The translations under genes were made by a program, and so were the position numbers. The notes under the pieces were generated by a model. That model was given only the letters and a program-made list of their open reading frames with translations, was not told the DNA's origin and ran no database searches. From assembly GCA_020427395.1 (NCBI GenBank), contig JAGQON010000018.1, positions 18,621 to 82,620 on the forward strand: DNA of 64,000 bases. Reading direction: 5' to 3'. Source of the stretch: Phycisphaerales bacterium. Lineage in GTDB: Bacteria; Planctomycetota; Phycisphaerae; Phycisphaerales; UBA1924. Shown in pieces: positions 7,426-16,058 of this stretch. Position 1 is the stretch's first letter. Every line of letters starts with the position of its first letter.

Positions 7426-9396
7426 ATGTCATACGAAGCAGCCGTCCACGCGCAAGCGATTGAACTCTGTCGATTGAGTCTCGAGATGACAGCCGCCTCT
7501 GGTTCGGGTCATCCCACCAGCGCGATGAGCATCTCTCACATCGTGACCTCGTTGATGTTCTCGGCCATGCGTTGGAGCCCCGATTACCCCAGCTACCCCA
7601 GCTCGGATCGTCTGGTGCTCAGCGAGGGCCACGCCGTCCCCGCTGTGTACGCCGCGATGGCGACCCTGGGCGTCGTGGTGGGCAAGGACGACGACCGTCA
7701 CAAGCTGACCGTTGAAGAGCTCAACGGGCTGCGCGACTGGCACTCCGTCCTCGACGGGCACCCCAACCCGATGGAGGGTGTGGATTTCTTCGACGCCGCC
7801 ACCGGCTCGCTCGGGCAGGGGCTCAGCGCCGCCGCCGGCATCGCCAAGGCCGCCCGCATCGATGGCAGCGACCGTCGTGTCTACTGCATCGTCGGCGACG
7901 GTGAGGCACGCGAGGGACAGGTCGCCGAGGCGCTCGACTTCATCGTCGACCACCAGCTCAGCAATGTCTGCACCATCTTCAACTGCAACGCGTACGGCCA
8001 GGCCGATCGGGTCTCGGGGCAGCAGAGCCCCGAGGTGTTGACGCATAAACTCCAGGCCTTCGGCTTCGAGGTCATCAGCATCGACGGGCACGCGCCCGCC
8101 CAGATCAAGGACGCCCTGGATCGCTTCATCGCCGTGTCGGGCGACGAGAACACCAAGCCCGTGGCCATCGTGGCCCGCACCGTCAAGGGCTGGGGCGCTC
8201 CCTCGATGCAGGGCGGCGGCTGGCACGGTAAGCCCGCTACGGGCGAGGCGCTGCAGAAGGCCGTCAACGAGCTGGGTGAACGCCGCATCGAGCTGACCAG
8301 CACGCTCAGCGGCACCGACGAGTTCACGATCCAGCCCCCGGCCGAGGCACCCGCAAAGGCACCCAACGACGCCGAGCTGCCCCCGCTCAGCCATGCGATG
8401 CGCGAGATGGACATGGAGCATGTCCTCCAGTCCGGCAAGTTCGCGACCCGGCGTGCCTATGGCGTCGCCCTGCGTGCGCTGGGCAAAATCAACCCCGATG
8501 TCGTCGTCCTCGACGCCGATGTCAGCAACTCGACCTTCGCCGAGACCTTCGCCAAGGACGCGTCGCTCGCGGACCGCTTCGTTGAGTGCAAGATCGCCGA
8601 GCAGAACATGGTCAGCGTCGGCGTGGGCATGAGCGCCGCGGGCAAGATCCCCTTCTGCTCAACCTTCGCCAAGTTCATGAACCGTGCCTACGACCAGATT
8701 GAGATGGGCATGAACTCGGGTGCCAACATCAAGCTCGTGGGCTCGCACTGCGGCATCACCCTGGCCTCCGACGGCCCAAGCCAGATGTCGCTGCCCGATG
8801 TCGCCTGGTTCCGCTCGTTCGCGACCATGACCGACCACAACGGTAACCCGGGCTGCTACATCCTCCAGCCCGCCGACGCCTACGCGGCATACGCCCTCAC
8901 CGGCGTGATGGCCGAGTATGAGTCGATGTGCTACATGCGGACCATCCGCGCCGAGACCGAGCTGCTCTACTCCGACGACCATGTCTTCAACCTTGGCGGC
9001 TTTGAAACCCTGGCGCAGGGACGCGATGTCGTGCTCGCCGCGTCGGGCATCATGGTCCACGAGGGCAACAAGGCTGTTGAGTTGCTCGATAAGGCCGGCG
9101 TCAGCGCCACCCTGCTCGATATGTACTCGATCCCCTTCGACAACGACAAGCTGCTCGACATCGTCGCGCAGAACGGTGGCTTTGTTGTCTCGCTTGAGGA
9201 CAACTACGGCGGCGGGCTCGGCAGCGCCATCGCCGACGCGCTCATGGAGAGCGGCGACGGTTTCGAGCTCGCTCAGATGCATGTCACCCGCATCCCCAAG
9301 AGCGCCAAGACCGCCGATGAGATGCTCCAGATGTGCGGCCTGACCGCGCAGGACATCGTCAACCGCGTCATGGAACTGCTGGGCGTGCCCGCCTGA
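7426..9396 (+). CDS. tkt: Transketolase (animal-type, about 656 residues)
   Basis: Thiamine-diphosphate enzyme that moves two-carbon units between sugar phosphates in the pentose phosphate pathway. Seen: GSGHPTSAMS near the N-terminus, the ThDP-Mg motif GDGEAREGQ followed by the FNCNAYGQ segment (about residues 160-190), the catalytic-Glu region CKIAEQNMVSVGVG (about 390), and GSHCGITLASDGPSQM (about 440). The C-terminal domain ends in RIPKSAKTADEML. The IAEQNMVSV and GSHCG motifs resemble vertebrate transketolases rather than the E. coli TktA type. The ATG at 7426 has GGAAGGA about 9 bp upstream. It is preceded by the RNA candidate and followed by a strong terminator. Confidence 0.95.
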   Translation: MSYEAAVHAQAIELCRLSLEMTAASGSGHPTSAMSISHIVTSLMFSAMRWSPDYPSYPSSDRLVLSEGHAVPAVYAAMATLGVVVGKDDDRHKLTVEELNGLRDWHSVLDGHPNPMEGVDFFDAATGSLGQGLSAAAGIAKAARIDGSDRRVYCIVGDGEAREGQVAEALDFIVDHQLSNVCTIFNCNAYGQADRVSGQQSPEVLTHKLQAFGFEVISIDGHAPAQIKDALDRFIAVSGDENTKPVAIVARTVKGWGAPSMQGGGWHGKPATGEALQKAVNELGERRIELTSTLSGTDEFTIQPPAEAPAKAPNDAELPPLSHAMREMDMEHVLQSGKFATRRAYGVALRALGKINPDVVVLDADVSNSTFAETFAKDASLADRFVECKIAEQNMVSVGVGMSAAGKIPFCSTFAKFMNRAYDQIEMGMNSGANIKLVGSHCGITLASDGPSQMSLPDVAWFRSFATMTDHNGNPGCYILQPADAYAAYALTGVMAEYESMCYMRTIRAETELLYSDDHVFNLGGFETLAQGRDVVLAASGIMVHEGNKAVELLDKAGVSATLLDMYSIPFDNDKLLDIVAQNGGFVVSLEDNYGGGLGSAIADALMESGDGFELAQMHVTRIPKSAKTADEMLQMCGLTAQDIVNRVMELLGVPA

Positions 9397-9418
9397 TCCT
9401 GATGGGTATTCGATTTTC

Positions 9419-9443
9419 CAAGCCCGCCCAAGGCGGGTTTTTT
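9419..9443 (+). terminator. Intrinsic terminator after transketolase
   Basis: Stem CCCGCC (9423-9428), loop CAA, stem GGCGGG (9432-9437), then six T residues (9438-9443), with flanking A residues extending the stem. Confidence 0.9.
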
Positions 9444-9472
9444 CATGAATAGAGCGAGCGTTTGATCGCATC

Positions 9473-9495
9473 AAAAACCGGGCCCGAGGGCCCGG
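9473..9495 (-). terminator. Intrinsic terminator after the 9525 dockerin gene
   Basis: Perfect 8-bp stem CCGGGCCC (9478-9485) with GGGCCCGG (9488-9495), followed on the minus strand by a run of five T (9473-9477 as A on the plus strand). Confidence 0.9.
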
Positions 9496-9524
9496 CCGCA
9501 TGGGTCGCAGAATGGCTTTGATGC

Positions 9525-10628
9525 TTATGGGCAACCCGCGGTGAACGCGGTGAGGAACGCCGAGACATCGAAGAAGTTGAACACGCCGTCGCTGTTGAAG
9601 TCAGCCTCGGGTTCCATCGCGTTGTAGGCGGTGAGGAATGCTGAGACATCGAAGAAGTTGAGTTGGCCGAATGGGCCCGCGAGGTCAGCGTCAGAGCACG
9701 GCGGCGTAATCGAAAACACATAGACCCGATTGTTGTCGATCGATGAGATCACGATCCGTTGGGTGATCCCGTCATCAGTGATGTTGATCCCGCCCCAGTT
9801 GGTCGTGGAGATCCCAAGCCCGCTGAACATCAGCGTCGCCGCGCCGGTTGGGGAAACACGGAACGCCGCGTCGAGATCCGCATCGATCACAAGCATGTCC
9901 ATCGATCGCGTGTCGAACACGATGCCCTGCGCATCTGTGAAGGTTGCGCCCGTCGTGGGGAAGGCCGAGATCGAGGTATCCTCGTTGAGGATCCTCATCC
10001 CACCCGCGCGGTCGGCCATCGCGATCATGGAGCCCTTTACCGCGATATCAACGGTGTCTGTCAGCGTGATGTTGTCTACGGCGACCTGCACTTCATTCTG
10101 CGCCGTGGTGGGCGACCAGGTCCACACATCGCGCGTCCCGTTGAATCCCCGATCGGTCGAGACCATCATCCCGGGCGTGAGCAGCGTACCCGTGTAGTCC
10201 ATCGGGACCGGCGTGATTCCCACCGGGTCATCGTCGCCAGAGTGGAACCCGTTGATCCAGGTTGTTTCTGTCACGGTGCCGTCCGGGTTGAGATCGACAC
10301 GCATGATGTTGCCGGGAAAGTCTTCAGAAAAGAACAGCGCGCCCGTGATCGGGTCGTGCACGATCCCCGCAACATCGTCCGTATTCAGGAGCACCTCCGT
10401 ATTGCCTAGGGAGTCAGATCGGTAGAGGCCCCCGGTTCGAATCGCAAGGTAGATGAACCCATCATCCGGGTTGATCAACGCGGACATAGGGCTTGTGAAA
10501 GCGAAGTCGGACTCGAGCAACCAGCCAGGCTCGGTGATCATCGGCCCATCACCGAAGCCCTGGGCGAAACACGGCAACGAGCACAACACCGCGGCGGTAC
10601 CCGCGATATACAGTTGAAAACGGATCAT
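9525..10628 (-). CDS. Secreted beta-propeller-like protein with C-terminal GC-type dockerin
   Basis: 367 residues. The signal peptide is LYIAGTAAVLCSLPCFAQ. The body has repeated blade-like segments (FIYLAIRTGGLYRSD, GALFFSEDFPGNIMRVDLN, IVFDTRSMDMLVIDAD), as in NHL/SMP-30-type propellers. The last 57 residues are a two-repeat dockerin ending in AGCP. Its first calcium loop is degenerate (DADLAGPFGQLNFFD); the second is intact (DFNSDGVFNFFD). The start at 10628 follows a purine-rich stretch; the ORF upstream of it reads into the next gene's dockerin DNA in another frame and is spurious. Substrate or role is unknown. First from the left of the run of ten dockerin genes on this strand. Confidence 0.75.
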   Translation of the reverse strand: MIRFQLYIAGTAAVLCSLPCFAQGFGDGPMITEPGWLLESDFAFTSPMSALINPDDGFIYLAIRTGGLYRSDSLGNTEVLLNTDDVAGIVHDPITGALFFSEDFPGNIMRVDLNPDGTVTETTWINGFHSGDDDPVGITPVPMDYTGTLLTPGMMVSTDRGFNGTRDVWTWSPTTAQNEVQVAVDNITLTDTVDIAVKGSMIAMADRAGGMRILNEDTSISAFPTTGATFTDAQGIVFDTRSMDMLVIDADLDAAFRVSPTGAATLMFSGLGISTTNWGGINITDDGITQRIVISSIDNNRVYVFSITPPCSDADLAGPFGQLNFFDVSAFLTAYNAMEPEADFNSDGVFNFFDVSAFLTAFTAGCP

Positions 10629-10761
10629 CACAGAAGCTCTTTTCTCTCTCTTGAACGGGCAAGCCCGGATGAACATGTGATCCCGAATATACCACGCACA
10701 TTCACCGATCACAACGCACAAAGCACCGATCCGTCGGATCTTTTCGCCCGAATCGGTGTAG

Positions 10762-10790
10762 AAAAAAACCGGGCCCCAGCGGGACCCGGT
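10762..10790 (-). terminator. Intrinsic terminator after the serine protease gene
   Basis: ACCGGG (10768-10773) pairs with CCCGGT (10785-10790), with further inner GC pairs, and is followed on the minus strand by seven T (10762-10768). Confidence 0.85.
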
Positions 10791-10819
10791 CTGTATGGTG
10801 ATGAGGACGAGGGCGTCGT

Positions 10820-12961
10820 TTACGGGCAGCCCGCGTTGTAGGCCTGCAGGAATGCCGAAACATCGAAGAAGTTGAACACGCCGTCGTTGTTGAAGTCGGC
10901 GATCGGGTTCATCGTGTTGTAAGCGCTGAGGAACGCCGAGACATCGAAGAAGTTCACTACACCGTCGTTGTTCAGGTCGGGCACACACTCGATCACGGTG
11001 ATCGTGTTGGTGTCCGAAACCCAGTTGTTCGCCGTGCTCGACTCGTTGTCTGAGGTGTCGACGATGGTGCCGATGTAGTAGTTTCCGGGGTTGAGTGTAA
11101 CCGGGATCCGAACGCTTGAGATCACGAAGACGCTGTTACCAACAGGGAGCGTGCCGTAGAAACGCTCTTCCATGAACACATCGCCGGTCGAGATGATGTT
11201 GTTGGTCGAGGCGCGGAACTGGACATGGGTGTCATCCGCGGGGCGATCACCGAAGTTCCAGGTGCGGTGCGTGACACTGATGAACTCGCCCGGGTAGTAG
11301 ACGCCAGAGGTCGCGTCGCAGAGTGCGGCCTCGAGGTCCGCAAAGGCCTCGATCACGGTGATGGGCTGCGCGTCCCAGGTGTCCGTGTCGTTGTTCGTGC
11401 TCCAGCTGTCGGTGCCCGAATCGATCTCTACGCCGATCCAGTAGTTGCCAGGAGGGGTGTCGAGCGGGATGGTGGGCGCGGGGACATTGAAGGTCTTGGT
11501 CTCCATGGCCGCGAAATCGGTCGTGTAGTTCCAGGTCGCCAGCAGCGTGTCCGACGACGAGATGTTGTTGTTGCTCGAGAGATAGACGCGAACGGTGTAG
11601 GTCGCCGATGCCGGGTTGGCGTTGGTCATGTTCGCCACGAGCACGCTCGCCTGCGCATCGAGCGCCTGCCCCTGCAGCACGCTCGTCGATCCGCCGGCCC
11701 GGAACTTCAGGGCTTCGAGGTCGAAGGTGGTGCCGCGTGTGGCGTTCTCGAAATCAACCATGCTGTTGACAAAGCCTTCCCACAGGCGGGCGTAGTTGCC
11801 GCTGGTGGTGCGGTTCGAGTTCGAGCACACAGCGTGCACATAGCGGTTATCGCCATCGATGTAGTACATGCCCGAGCCGGACATGCCGCCCCAGACGGTG
11901 TCGTAGCAGTTGCCGCCACCGGTGTCGAGGTGAAGCTGGTTGTCGGGGCAATCATCGATCGTGCCCGACCAGTAGTACATATCCTGCCCGTTGTGCAGGC
12001 CCGGCAGCGGGCAGTTCTCGGCGGGGTAGGAGAAGTTGTTGTACGTGCGCGACTGGATGGTGGCGCAGCTCCCGCCCCACGCCCACGCGAAGTATCCGGT
12101 GAGCGCACCCACATTGCGTGAGCCGCCGCGGGTCAGGCGGATCAGCCCGCAGTCCGCGTTGAAGTCGCCGTTGTTGATGTAGTCGGTGCCCGCCAGGAAC
12201 GAGGTGCCGTACGCGAAGCCGAAGTTCTGGACGACCTCGTCGCTGTCGGGGAACCCGAACACGCCGTTGTTGCTGTCGCCGTCCCATGCCGGGTAGACAT
12301 AGATCTGGTCGGCCCAGTCGTTGATGACGATTCCGTTGGGTGTGCGTGCGTAGACGCAGTGGGCCGCGCAGAGCACCACGCCGGGGTCCTGCATCGAGCC
12401 CGAGCATGCGAACCAGCGCTGGATGCCGTTCACATCGGTGAAGCGCATGATCATCTTCACATTGCCCGAGCGGGGCCAGCTGTCGAGGCCGCCCGCGAGG
12501 GTCATGTTGCCGAACGAGCGCCCGTGCTCGATGCTGTCGTCGATGTAGTTGTCAAAGCCGGGGTACTCACCCTCGAGGCTCTGCCCGCCAATCGCTTCTG
12601 TCGTCGGCTGGGCGTCGAGTTCATAGGTCTCGCCGGTGGTCGCGTCGTGGAAGGTCATCGTCGAGGGCGTGTCACTCACCGGCGTGACGCCGGGTGCCAT
12701 CGGCTCGGGCATCGGCATCTCGGGGATCTGGTCGAACGGCGGGTGTGGCAGCGTCACGGCCTGATCGTTCGACACCCGCGCCATGAATGACGGGTTGGGT
12801 TCATTCTGTCCGCTGATCGGCGAGACACTCAGCCCGTCGATCTGAACGGGTCGAGCCCCGTCGCGCAGATCCCTGTTGCTCTGCTCGGCGTTGCTGATCC
12901 CGACCATTGCCCCGAGCGCCGCGAAAAGCGCGACACCCGACAATACGCTGTTGGTTTTCAT
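10820..12961 (-). CDS. Secreted trypsin-like serine protease with CARDB domains and GC-type dockerin
   Basis: 713 residues with signal peptide (GVALFAALGAMVGISNA). The protease domain (about residues 150-430) shows LCAAHCVY (catalytic His), DCGLIRL (Asp) and GMSGSGMYY (Ser, in the V8/glutamyl-endopeptidase style GxSGSG rather than GDSGGP). Two CARDB-like beta domains follow (about 455-555 and 560-655), each with NYxIGxxxD near its end, then a dockerin with two intact loops (DLNNDGVVNFFD, DFNNDGVFNFFD) ending AGCP. The start at 12961 has AGAGGA 8 bp upstream. Probably an exported protease held at the cell surface or in an extracellular complex; the target is unknown. Confidence 0.85.
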   Translation of the reverse strand: MKTNSVLSGVALFAALGAMVGISNAEQSNRDLRDGARPVQIDGLSVSPISGQNEPNPSFMARVSNDQAVTLPHPPFDQIPEMPMPEPMAPGVTPVSDTPSTMTFHDATTGETYELDAQPTTEAIGGQSLEGEYPGFDNYIDDSIEHGRSFGNMTLAGGLDSWPRSGNVKMIMRFTDVNGIQRWFACSGSMQDPGVVLCAAHCVYARTPNGIVINDWADQIYVYPAWDGDSNNGVFGFPDSDEVVQNFGFAYGTSFLAGTDYINNGDFNADCGLIRLTRGGSRNVGALTGYFAWAWGGSCATIQSRTYNNFSYPAENCPLPGLHNGQDMYYWSGTIDDCPDNQLHLDTGGGNCYDTVWGGMSGSGMYYIDGDNRYVHAVCSNSNRTTSGNYARLWEGFVNSMVDFENATRGTTFDLEALKFRAGGSTSVLQGQALDAQASVLVANMTNANPASATYTVRVYLSSNNNISSSDTLLATWNYTTDFAAMETKTFNVPAPTIPLDTPPGNYWIGVEIDSGTDSWSTNNDTDTWDAQPITVIEAFADLEAALCDATSGVYYPGEFISVTHRTWNFGDRPADDTHVQFRASTNNIISTGDVFMEERFYGTLPVGNSVFVISSVRIPVTLNPGNYYIGTIVDTSDNESSTANNWVSDTNTITVIECVPDLNNDGVVNFFDVSAFLSAYNTMNPIADFNNDGVFNFFDVSAFLQAYNAGCP

Positions 12962-13257
12962 CCGTTGGTCCTCTCTGTGCATGCGATATCCACCGCTGCA
13001 AGTTTTGCAGGAGGCCGCACATGATCGCCTACGCGCGTTGAGCACGAAAAGACCCGCGTTCAGCCGAAATATGTCCAGACCCCCTCGCTCCCGGCACGAC
13101 GCCGGGCGATGCGCGATAGTATATCAGCGAGCCGGTGAGCTTCGAGTTCGCGTTCGAGAAGAAAGCATTTGCTCAGTACTCGGCGCGTCACAAGCCGGAT
13201 GAATTTGCGCCCCGTTCGGGGTCGCTTCGTTTGATGGGCATATTCCGTTGGGGTCGT

Positions 13258-13845
13258 ATGAGCAAGAAGAAGAAGCCAATCAAAGACCTGCATGTGATTT
13301 ATGACGCGCAAACGATGTGGGTGCTCGCATCACCCATTCGGGTGGACGTGCTCAACGCCGTGTGTGCGCTCGAAGAATGTTCCGTTGCCGAGATCGCCGC
13401 GTTCACCGGGCGCTCGCGCACCTCGCTCTACCCACACATCGAGCAGCTGCTCGAGAGCGGGCTTATCTTCGAGGGCGAGAAACGCCTGGCCGGCAAGCGA
13501 TACGAGCAGCTCTATATCCCGCTGGCGCGCAGCATCGCGACCAAGCACAACAGCAAGGACCCCGAGAATGTCGCCTATCACCAGGCGTACGGCAACGCCG
13601 TCGGGCGTCTGATGGCGAGGCTGCACGAACGCGCCACCGCACAGCCAGACGCGGCCGTGCGAGGCCCAACGCGCGATACCTTCGCAGGCATCTTCAGCGC
13701 CTGGGTCGACGACAACGAGCTCGAAGAGGTTAACTCCATCCTCAGCCGCCTGTGGGAGATCTGCCGCGAATCGCACCCCGGCGATGGTAAACGCCTCGTC
13801 AATGTCGGCATCATCATGGCGCCCGACAGACGCGCGCAGGATTAG
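13258..13845 (+). CDS. Winged-helix (ArsR-like) transcriptional regulator
   Basis: 195 residues. A basic start MSKKKKPIKDL precedes a winged-helix domain, about residues 20-85: SPIRVDVLNAVCALEECSV, then VAEIAAFTGRSRTSLYPHI as the recognition helix region and EGEKRLAGKRYEQLY as the wing. The C-terminal helical half (about 90-195) has no recognised sensor. The ribosome site is weak; an in-frame ATG at 13234 is an alternative start. It is the only plus-strand gene inside the dockerin block and divergent from the protease gene, with 296 bp between them. It is therefore a candidate local regulator, but that is inference only. Confidence 0.75.
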   Translation: MSKKKKPIKDLHVIYDAQTMWVLASPIRVDVLNAVCALEECSVAEIAAFTGRSRTSLYPHIEQLLESGLIFEGEKRLAGKRYEQLYIPLARSIATKHNSKDPENVAYHQAYGNAVGRLMARLHERATAQPDAAVRGPTRDTFAGIFSAWVDDNELEEVNSILSRLWEICRESHPGDGKRLVNVGIIMAPDRRAQD

Positions 13846-13870
13846 CTGGAATCGGGCCAGTGGGCAGGTC

Positions 13871-13896
13871 AAAAAAGCACCGGCCTGGGCCGGTGC
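13871..13896 (-). terminator. Intrinsic terminator after the multiheme cytochrome gene
   Basis: Perfect 9-bp stem GCACCGGCC (13877-13885) and GGCCGGTGC (13888-13896), followed on the minus strand by six T (13871-13876). It lies in the convergent gap and may also slow transcripts of the regulator gene. Confidence 0.9.
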
Positions 13897-13934
13897 TCTG
13901 TGCTTGGATCGAGGTTCGATGCAGAACTGATCGG

Positions 13935-15809
13935 TTACGGGCAGCCCGCGTTGTAGGCGTTGAGGAATACGCTGACATCGAAGAAGTTGAACATCCCGTC
14001 GCCGTTGAGATCCGCGATCGGGTCCATCCCGTTGTAGGCGTTGAGGAACACGCTGACATCGAAGAAGTTCAGCACACCATCGCCGTTGAGGTCCGCGACG
14101 CACGGCGGGGTGATGCCCATGCTCTCCACATCCATGTCGATGACCGGGCTCTTGCCGTGCAGGACCCACTGGTCGTACACATCCTGTCCCGCCGAGTTAG
14201 TGACATTGGTGTCACGCAGGAACTCGATGTACTCCTTGGTCGTGAGCTGGTAGCGCAGCTTCACATCCGCACGAACCGCGCCGGCGGGCACAACGAACTG
14301 CGTGTCGTCCCAGTACTGCCCGTCGGCGTAGCTGTAGCCAATGACCGGCGACTGGATCGATTCGAAGTTGGCGTTGGTGAAACCACGCGGCGGGATGCGG
14401 TTGTCCTTGAACACCTTGTTGGCCAGTGTCAGGTGGAAGCTCTCGCCCTCGGGTAGCCCCGTGGCCACCGACATCGCCGCATCCAGGCCGATCTTCATCT
14501 CGTAGACCTTGGTGTCGGCGGTAGTGAGCTCGGCGGTCATGTCGTCGTACGCGCCGTGCTCGGCGATGATCGCGTCCGAGGCGTCAAAGAACTGGACATT
14601 GATCCACATCCGGCGTCCCTCGGGGTAGCCGGTGGGCAGCTTGTGGCCGGTCTGATTGATGATACGGACATTGAGGTTGCCGCCGACCATGGAGAGCTCC
14701 ATGTCCGACGCGTCACGCATCATCTCTTCGTTACGGCCGATCGCCTGATCAACCAGCTCGGGCAGCAGCCCGGTGACGAAGTCGTTGGGGTTGAGCTCGC
14801 GCACGGCTCGGAGCACCCAGTTGTTCGCACCAGAGAACGAGTGCGTCGAGTACTGCGGGCGGGCATCTTCGAAGAAGCAGGCCTGCGCCTCAACTTCGGG
14901 CATGTGGCAGTCCTGGCAGCTCGATACCTCGGTGAGCTGTGTCTCGTAGCGATCACCGATCGCGACGGGGGCCTGGGCGAAGTCGCTCATCAGCCACTCG
15001 CTGTAGGTGCGCTGCTCCGGGAAGGTCTCGTAGACATTGCCCGTCGGGTGCATCTCGTCGAGGTTGTTGAGCGCGTAGGTGCCGTCGGGCTGGGCCGTGA
15101 AGATCGGGTTCGACACATCGTGGCACGAGGCGCACATGCGCGAGTCCTGAATGAAGGGGTCCTGCACCCACTCGTGGTAGAAGAAGTTCGGACCTTCATC
15201 GTACGGCCCGCGTCGGCGGTCCATCGGATCGAACACGATCGCCGCAGAGTGCGACTGATCCTGCGTTGGCGCGTCGGAACCAAGGTCCATCAGGATCGAC
15301 TCGTCGATCATCGGCGAGGTCCCGGGTGTGTACACCGGGTCCACCATGCGGTGGCAGACATTGCAGCTCACGCCCATCATGTCAATGTCGCTGATCGCCG
15401 AAGCGTCGGTTGGCACATGCCGGCCCTCAAGGAACGCGCTGGGCGCATGGCAGCGGATACACAGCGCACCCGCGAAGTCCGCGTCCTGGTTCGCGATCGT
15501 CATGGCCGCGAGGAAGATCGGGTCACGCATCGACTGACCCATCATCGAGGCCGACCACGTCGAGTACGGGTCGTGGACCTCGTCGTAGAACCCGTGGCAG
15601 CTGGCGCAGGTGTCGGCGCCCACGATCGGGTGCTCGACATCCAGCCCACCGGTCTGGGTGCCCGGGAGCGCAAAGTCATTGAGGGTCGTCGGGACAGGCA
15701 GACCACCACCGCCCGCAAGGGCAAGGGCAGCGAAGGTCGCGCCCACGGCCAGACCACAAACGATCCCGCTCTTCTTGAGAAGGGTGCGATGACGAATCGA
15801 GCTATTCAT
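13935..15809 (-). CDS. Secreted five-heme cytochrome c with GC-type dockerin
   Basis: 624 residues with signal peptide (GIVCGLAVGATFAALALA). Five CxxCH heme sites are visible: CASCH, CIRCH, CNVCH, CASCH and CQDCH, all in the first half (about residues 65-325). A beta-rich region with HKLPTGYPEGRRMWI follows; this HKxPTG signature occurs in multiheme cytochromes of the c554/NrfA-like superfamily. The C-terminus is a dockerin with two intact loops (DLNGDGVLNFFD, DLNGDGMFNFFD) ending AGCP. The start at 15809 has GGTGGAG upstream. Likely an exported electron carrier or oxidoreductase. Fusion of a multiheme cytochrome to a dockerin is unusual and is discussed in the findings. Confidence 0.85.
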   Translation of the reverse strand: MNSSIRHRTLLKKSGIVCGLAVGATFAALALAGGGGLPVPTTLNDFALPGTQTGGLDVEHPIVGADTCASCHGFYDEVHDPYSTWSASMMGQSMRDPIFLAAMTIANQDADFAGALCIRCHAPSAFLEGRHVPTDASAISDIDMMGVSCNVCHRMVDPVYTPGTSPMIDESILMDLGSDAPTQDQSHSAAIVFDPMDRRRGPYDEGPNFFYHEWVQDPFIQDSRMCASCHDVSNPIFTAQPDGTYALNNLDEMHPTGNVYETFPEQRTYSEWLMSDFAQAPVAIGDRYETQLTEVSSCQDCHMPEVEAQACFFEDARPQYSTHSFSGANNWVLRAVRELNPNDFVTGLLPELVDQAIGRNEEMMRDASDMELSMVGGNLNVRIINQTGHKLPTGYPEGRRMWINVQFFDASDAIIAEHGAYDDMTAELTTADTKVYEMKIGLDAAMSVATGLPEGESFHLTLANKVFKDNRIPPRGFTNANFESIQSPVIGYSYADGQYWDDTQFVVPAGAVRADVKLRYQLTTKEYIEFLRDTNVTNSAGQDVYDQWVLHGKSPVIDMDVESMGITPPCVADLNGDGVLNFFDVSVFLNAYNGMDPIADLNGDGMFNFFDVSVFLNAYNAGCP

Positions 15810-16005
15810 TGAGGTTGCTCCACCAAACAGACGCAGACCATATGGGGGTATTGCACAGACAAGTGCTCCGCAAAGAGATTCTTATCGATCGTCGGCTCAG
15901 TTGCAAGATCTTCCCACGATTTCTGGTGAGAACTGGCCAATTTCGGTGACCCGAGCACCTTCTGAGTTCGCCAGGAAGCTATCGGTCTGCCCCATTTCCT
16001 GCCAA

Positions 16006-16031
16006 ACAAAAAGCCCACCATCTGATGGGCT
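16006..16031 (-). terminator. Intrinsic terminator after the large repetitive protein gene
   Basis: AGCCCA (16012-16017) pairs with TGGGCT (16026-16031), followed on the minus strand by a T-rich stretch (plus-strand ACAAAAA). Confidence 0.7.
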
Positions 16032-16058
16032 CTGGAAAAAGAACACTTTGGCGACACC

